Shown: in pieces, positions 5,861-9,057 of the stretch
How positions within the stretch are numbered: the stretch's first letter is position 1
Layout: each line of letters begins with the position of its first letter
NCBI GenBank assembly: GCA_006227785.1
Contig: SBFU01000503.1
Span: forward strand, 1-9,057
Source: Burkholderiales bacterium
GTDB lineage: Bacteria > Pseudomonadota > Gammaproteobacteria > Burkholderiales > Burkholderiaceae_C
Reading direction: 5' to 3'
Length of the DNA stretch: 9,057 bases
Translations under genes and position numbers: made by a program
The notes under the pieces: model-generated
The model's input: only the letters and a program-made list of their open reading frames with translations
What the model was told of the DNA's origin: nothing
Databases searched by the model: none

Positions 5861-6388
5861 TTGGTCGAAACCTACCGTTTCTGCCCCTGCTGTGCCGCAC
5901 CCCTGGCGCTGGCCGGGGCGCATGAGGACGGAGGCTGGAAGGAGCGTCTGCGCTGCGCTGCCTGCGGTTTCACCCACTGGAACAACCCGACACCGGTGCT
6001 GGCGGCGATTGTCGAGCTGGACGGCCGGGTGCTGCTGGCGCGCAACGCCGCCTGGCCAGGGCGGATGTTCGGCCTGATCACCGGCTTCATGGAGGCGGGC
6101 GAATCGCCCGAGGAAGGCATATGCCGCGAGGTGGCCGAGGAAACCGGCCTGTCCATTGATGCCCTGAGCCTGGTGGGGGTGCATGACTTCCAGCGCATGA
6201 ACCAGGTGCTCATCACCTACCATGCGCAGGCGCGTGGCACCGTGACCCTGTCGGCCGAGCTGGCCGAATACAAGCTGCTGGAGCCGCAGCAGGTGCGCTG
6301 CTGGCCTGCCGGTACCGGACTGGCGCTGGCCGACTGGTTGCGCTCGCGCGGGGTGGAGCCGCGTTTCATGGAGCCGCCCGCCGCGTGA
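5861..6388 (+). CDS. Zinc-ribbon Nudix hydrolase (NudC-related)
   Basis: A 175-residue protein starting at TTG. A zinc ribbon is formed by Cys8/Cys11 (with Cys10 between) and Cys32/Cys35. The Nudix box is complete: Gly75, Glu81, Arg89-Glu90, Glu93-Glu94 and Gly96 within GFMEAGESPEEGICREVAEE, which coordinates the metal used to cleave nucleoside diphosphate-X bonds. It resembles the C-terminal part of NAD(H) pyrophosphatase NudC but lacks NudC's large N-terminal domain and the SQPWPFPxS signature after the Nudix box; here the region reads HDFQRMNQVLITYHA. Activity on NADH or NAD-capped RNA therefore cannot be assumed. It lies 9 bases after cysM and is almost certainly co-transcribed with it. 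A 75-base gap separates it from the tusA-like gene. Confidence 0.9.
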   Translation: MVETYRFCPCCAAPLALAGAHEDGGWKERLRCAACGFTHWNNPTPVLAAIVELDGRVLLARNAAWPGRMFGLITGFMEAGESPEEGICREVAEETGLSIDALSLVGVHDFQRMNQVLITYHAQARGTVTLSAELAEYKLLEPQQVRCWPAGTGLALADWLRSRGVEPRFMEPPAA

Positions 6389-6391
6389 TGC

Positions 6392-6405
6392 CCGCCCTCC
6401 GGCGG
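6392..6405 (+). terminator. Small GC hairpin after the Nudix gene
   Basis: CCGCC (6392-6396) pairs with GGCGG (6401-6405) around a CTCC loop, 3 bases after the Nudix stop. No T-tract follows, so it is at best a weak or factor-dependent stop or a 3'-end stabiliser for the cysM transcript. Confidence 0.25.
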
Positions 6406-6410
6406 TCCGT

Positions 6411-6441
6411 CTGGCACCATGGCTGGACGACCGCTTAAAAT
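6411..6441 (+). promoter_or_regulatory. Candidate sigma-70 promoter for the tusA-like gene
   Basis: CTGGCA (6411-6416, four of six matches to TTGACA) and TAAAAT (6436-6441, five of six to TATAAT) are separated by 19 bases, slightly long. The AT-rich patch around 6435-6445 stands out in GC-rich DNA and is followed by AGGA (6453-6456) 7 bases before the ATG. The assignment rests on pattern only. Confidence 0.4.
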
Positions 6442-6463
6442 CAACAGGTTACAGGACGCGACC

Positions 6464-6691
6464 ATGAATGCCGACAAAGAACTCGACGCCCGGGGCCTGA
6501 ACTGCCCCTTGCCCATACTCAAGGCCAAGAAGGCCCTGGCCGACATGCTCAGCGGCCAGACACTGAAAGTCATCGCCACCGACGCGGGTTCGGTGCGCGA
6601 CTTCCAGGCGTTCGCCAAGCAGACCGGCAACGAGCTGCTGGATCAGCAGACGGTGGGCGACGAGCACATCACCTTCCTCAAGCGCCGCTGA
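6464..6691 (+). CDS. tusA: TusA-family sulfurtransferase / sulfur carrier
   Basis: A 75-residue SirA/TusA-like protein. The diagnostic CPxP motif is Cys14-Pro15-Leu16-Pro17 in LDARGLNCPLPILKAKKAL; Cys14 carries persulfide sulfur from a cysteine desulfurase to acceptors such as tRNA thiolation (TusBCD/MnmA) or molybdopterin synthesis. The TDAGSVRDFQAFAKQTGNEL segment (39-58) is typical of the fold, and the length matches single-domain TusA. The start at 6464 has AGGA 7 bases upstream; an in-frame ATG at 6419 would add 15 residues unlike the family. Several TusA paralogues can exist per genome, so the precise role (tRNA 2-thiolation or other sulfur transfer) is not fixed by sequence. A neighbour three genes away that makes cysteine, the source of this sulfur, is consistent with a sulfur-related locus. 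Confidence 0.9.
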   Translation: MNADKELDARGLNCPLPILKAKKALADMLSGQTLKVIATDAGSVRDFQAFAKQTGNELLDQQTVGDEHITFLKRR

Positions 6692-6714
6692 GTCGCCGGG
6701 TCGGTCCAGCGCCC

Positions 6715-7755
6715 ATGGAAGTCCTGCTCATCGACCCGCTGGTGCCGGAGGCACTGGTCTGGCTGCAGGAGCGGCATGAGGTGAGCTACCGTCCCGAACT
6801 GGGGGACGACCCGATCGAGCTGCGCAAGAACACCTACAAGACGCGGGCACTCGTGTTGCCACCGCATGTGGTGGTGTCTCAGGAGTTTCTCGACTTTTCG
6901 CCCAAGCTGCAGGTCGTGGCACGCATGCAGGTGTCCAGCGACAACACCGATCTGGATGCCTGTGCCCGGCGGCAGGTGCGGGTGGTGCAGGCGCGTGCCG
7001 CCACGGTGCGTTCGAATGCCGAGTACCTGCTGTATGGGCTGCTCATGCTGTACCGTCGCGGCATGGTCAGCGCGCTGCTGGGGCGCAAGCTGTCGCAGGT
7101 GCGCATGGGCCGTGAATTGCACGGCAGCACCGTGGGCCTGCTGGGCCTGGCGCCGGTGGCCCACACGCTGGCGCCCATGCTGCGCGCCCTGGGGGTTCGC
7201 TTGCTGGGTTACGACCCGGCGGTGCACCATGCCGCGCCCCTGTGGAAGAAGCTGGGCGTGGAGCCGGTGACGGTGCAGGAGCTGCTGTCGCGCTCAGACG
7301 CCATTTCGCTTCAAATGGTCTATGCCTCCCGCTTCAAGGGGTGGATCAGCGAGCGCTTGCTCAACCACTGCAAGCCCGGCCAACTGTGGGTCGGCGTCAG
7401 CCGCAGCTCGCTGTTCGAACCGGAAGCCCTGGCCCTGGCCCTGACCGACGGCCGTATCGACGCCTGCCTGCTGGACGGCGCCAACCCGCGGTTTGCCGCC
7501 GAGGGCACACCACTCTACGGTGTGCCCAACCTGCACCTGACGCCACGGCTGGGCTCGCACACCCGCGAAGCCAAGCTGCGCGCCAGCTGGTACGTGGCGC
7601 ACCGCATCCATGAGACGCTGACGCCCAGTGCATTGCGTATCGAGGAGCGGACCAGCGACTTCTCGGTGTTGGACAGCCTGGACTTCCGTGACCAGGAAGA
7701 GCCGCAGGCCATCACGCCGTCGCAGTGGAGTTCGCTCGTCCAGCTGCAGCGCTGA
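6715..7755 (+). CDS. Degenerate D-2-hydroxyacid dehydrogenase-like protein, probably not a standard enzyme
   Basis: A 346-residue protein with the whole layout of D-isomer-specific 2-hydroxyacid dehydrogenases: an N-terminal catalytic-domain part (MEVLLIDPLVPEALVWLQ), an inserted Rossmann domain (about 100-275) and a C-terminal return. Key sites are altered. The glycine motif, normally GLGxxG, reads GLAPVA at 144-149, losing two of three glycines. The catalytic arginine is kept (Arg230 in VGVSRSSLF). The conserved glutamate region, normally LDVFxxEP, reads LDGANPRF (253-260) with no Glu. The catalytic histidine of TPHxxxxT is Arg278 in LTPRLGSHT; His282 nearby does not align. Asp167 in YDP, the usual NAD-selecting residue, is present. 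A roughly 30-residue tail (about 316-346) extends past the usual fold. The frame is intact with good coding character, so this looks like a maintained pseudoenzyme rather than a pseudogene. It starts 23 bases after tusA; the ribosome-binding site is weak. Confidence 0.82.
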   Translation: MEVLLIDPLVPEALVWLQERHEVSYRPELGDDPIELRKNTYKTRALVLPPHVVVSQEFLDFSPKLQVVARMQVSSDNTDLDACARRQVRVVQARAATVRSNAEYLLYGLLMLYRRGMVSALLGRKLSQVRMGRELHGSTVGLLGLAPVAHTLAPMLRALGVRLLGYDPAVHHAAPLWKKLGVEPVTVQELLSRSDAISLQMVYASRFKGWISERLLNHCKPGQLWVGVSRSSLFEPEALALALTDGRIDACLLDGANPRFAAEGTPLYGVPNLHLTPRLGSHTREAKLRASWYVAHRIHETLTPSALRIEERTSDFSVLDSLDFRDQEEPQAITPSQWSSLVQLQR

Positions 7756-7782
7756 AGCCCCGCGAAGGGCCCGCGCTGCAGC
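7743..7782. terminator. Bidirectional hairpin terminator between convergent genes
   Basis: GCTGCAGCGC (7743-7752) and GCGCTGCAGC (7773-7782) form a perfect 10-bp inverted repeat. Inside the 20-base loop, GCCC (7757-7760) can pair with GGGC (7767-7770), giving a two-tier structure. The left arm lies in the last codons of the dehydrogenase-like gene, and the right arm ends 6 bases before the valS stop, so the hairpin can serve both convergent transcripts. There is no T-tract on either side, so it is not a textbook intrinsic terminator. Confidence 0.6.
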
Positions 7783-7788
7783 CTCTGC

Positions 7789-9057
7789 TCAGGCATCCAG
7801 CCGGGCCAGTTGTTCCCGCACCTTGTCCAGGGTGGCACCGAAGTCGGCCAGGCGCTTGCGCTCCTGGTCGATGACCGCTGGTGGCGCCTTGGCCACGAAA
7901 GCCTCGTTGGACAGCTTGCCGTTGGCCTTGGCGATTTCCGCCTCCAGGCGGGCGATCTCCTTGCCCAGGCGGGCCTTCTCGGCCGCCACGTCGATTTCCA
8001 TGAACAGGCACAGGCGGGCCTCGCCGACCACCGCCACCGGCGCGGCCTGCGCGGCGGCGGACCAGCTGGCTTCGTCGTCGAACACCTTCACCTCGGCCAG
8101 CTTGGCCAGGCCCTGCAGCACAGCCGCATGGGCGCGCATGAAGTCGGCGTCGCCGACCACGAACAGGGGCAGGCGGGTGGCTGGCGAGACATTGAGTTCG
8201 CCGCGCAGCGTGCGGCAGGCATCCACCAGGCTCTTGAGCCTGGCGACCTGGGCCTCGGCCGCCTCGTCGATGCGCTCGGGCTGGCTGACGGGGTAGGCCG
8301 CGACGCTGACCGACGCACCTGCGCGACCGGCCACGGGGGCCACCTTTTGCCACAGTTCTTCGGTGATGAAGGGCGTGATGGGGTGGGCCAGCCGCAGGAT
8401 GGTCTCCAGCGTGCGGATCAGGGTACGGCGGGTGGCGCGTTGTTGCGCGTCGTCGCCGGTCTGGATCTGCACCTTGGCGATTTCCAGGTACCAGTCGCAG
8501 AACTCGTCCCAGACGAACTGGTAGATGCTGTTGGCCACATTGTCCAGGCGGTACTCGGCAAAGCCCCGGGCCACCTCGGCCTCGACGCGCTGCAGCTTGG
8601 AGACGATCCAGCGGTCGGCCTGGCTGAAGCTCAGGTAGCCGCCAGGCAGGCATTCGGCAGCGCCATGCTCTTTCAGGCCACAGTCCTGGCCTTCGCAGTT
8701 CATGAGCACGAAGCGGGTGGCGTTCCAGAGCTTGTTGCAGAAGTTGCGGTAGCCCTCGCAGCGCTTGCTGTCAAAGTTGATGCTGCGGCCCAGCGAGGCC
8801 AGTGCGGCGAAGGTGAAGCGCAGGGCGTCGGCGCCGTAGGCGGGTATGCCGTCCGGGAATTCCTTTTCGGTGGCCTTGCGGACCTTCGGTGCAGTCTCGG
8901 GTTTGCGCAGGCCGGTGGTGCGCTTGTCGAGCAGCGGGGCCAGTTCGATGCCGTCGATGAGGTCGACAGGGTCGAGCACGTTGCCTTCGGACTTGCTCAT
9001 TTTCTGGCCCTGGGCGTCGCGCACCAGGCCGTGGATGTAGACGTGGCGGAAGGGGAC
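7789..9057 (-). CDS. valS: Valyl-tRNA synthetase, C-terminal part (cut by right edge)
   Basis: The frame runs unbroken from the right edge to TGA at 7789-7791, giving the last 422 residues of a class I aminoacyl-tRNA synthetase that charges tRNA-Val. Fragment residues 19-23 are the KMSKS signature, followed by [13 protein letters not shown]. Next come the [20 protein letters not shown] segment characteristic of ValRS (about 90-109), the alpha-helical anticodon-binding domain with [12 protein letters not shown] (226-237), and a C-terminal Lys/Glu-rich coiled coil (about 357-422, [20 protein letters not shown]) that contacts the tRNA elbow. The HIGH motif, editing domain and start lie beyond the window. 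The C-terminus is complete and normal. It converges on the dehydrogenase-like gene with a 33-base gap. Confidence 0.97.
   Translation of the reverse strand, partial: VPFRHVYIHGLVRDAQGQKMSKSEGNVLDPVDLIDGIELAPLLDKRTTGLRKPETAPKVRKATEKEFPDGIPAYGADALRFTFAALASLGRSINFDSKRCEGYRNFCNKLWNATRFVLMNCEGQDCGLKEHGAAECLPGGYLSFSQADRWIVSKLQRVEAEVARGFAEYRLDNVANSIYQFVWDEFCDWYLEIAKVQIQTGDDAQQRATRRTLIRTLETILRLAHPITPFITEELWQKVAPVAGRAGASVSVAAYPVSQPERIDEAAEAQVARLKSLVDACRTLRGELNVSPATRLPLFVVGDADFMRAHAAVLQGLAKLAEVKVFDDEASWSAAAQAAPVAVVGEARLCLFMEIDVAAEKARLGKEIARLEAEIAKANGKLSNEAFVAKAPPAVIDQERKRLADFGATLDKVREQLARLDA

Noticed and set aside
5636..6223. A 195-codon minus-strand frame opposite cysM and the Nudix gene.
   Set aside because: No recognisable motif, and both plus-strand genes here carry complete catalytic motifs.
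1..9057. Possibility of a mobile element, defence island or CRISPR array.
   Set aside because: No transposase, integrase, nuclease or repeat-spacer pattern is seen; the tRNA-Leu has no integrase or duplicated 3' end nearby, and base composition and coding style are even across the window.

Overview
The window reads as ordinary chromosome of a high-GC betaproteobacterium in the order Burkholderiales, most likely a Comamonadaceae-type organism. The evidence is the strong G/C preference at third codon positions, an orphan Bug/TctC-type periplasmic binding protein (a family greatly expanded in this order), and a GC-rich intergenic hairpin element of a kind I associate with Comamonadaceae genomes. 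The genus cannot be fixed from sequence alone. No phage, insertion sequence, CRISPR array, rRNA or toxin-antitoxin locus is visible.

Layout, left to right. (1) Positions 1-2657, minus strand, read right to left: an AscD-like 2Fe-2S/FAD/NAD(P)H reductase, a 206-base gap with a compound hairpin element next to the reductase stop, a Bug solute-binding protein, and 20 bases later an AMP-forming acyl-CoA ligase cut by the left edge. The binding protein and ligase look like one transcription unit for capture and CoA activation of a carboxylic acid. (2) Position 2763 onward, plus strand: an atypical NAD(P)-binding SDR/epimerase-like protein, divergent from the reductase and overlapping by 13 bases the 3' end of a convergent YrbG-type calcium/sodium antiporter (3680-4657, minus). 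(3) A minus-strand tRNA-Leu(CAA), 4821-4905, with an encoded CCA end and a strong hairpin terminator just downstream. (4) A plus-strand group: cysM (cysteine synthase B), a zinc-ribbon Nudix hydrolase starting with TTG, a TusA-family sulfur carrier, and a 2-hydroxyacid dehydrogenase-like protein that has lost most of its expected catalytic and cofactor-binding residues. (5) The C-terminal 422 residues of valS (valyl-tRNA synthetase), minus strand, convergent with the previous gene across a 33-base gap that contains most of a perfect 10-bp inverted repeat.

The cysM to tusA stretch links cysteine synthesis with sulfur relay, and tRNA-Leu and valS are translation genes. No single new multi-gene system is evident. 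The best leads are the degenerate dehydrogenase, the AscD-like reductase without a sugar-pathway partner, the six-codon Cys-containing reading frame overlapping the cysM start, and the hairpin element at 1548-1623.
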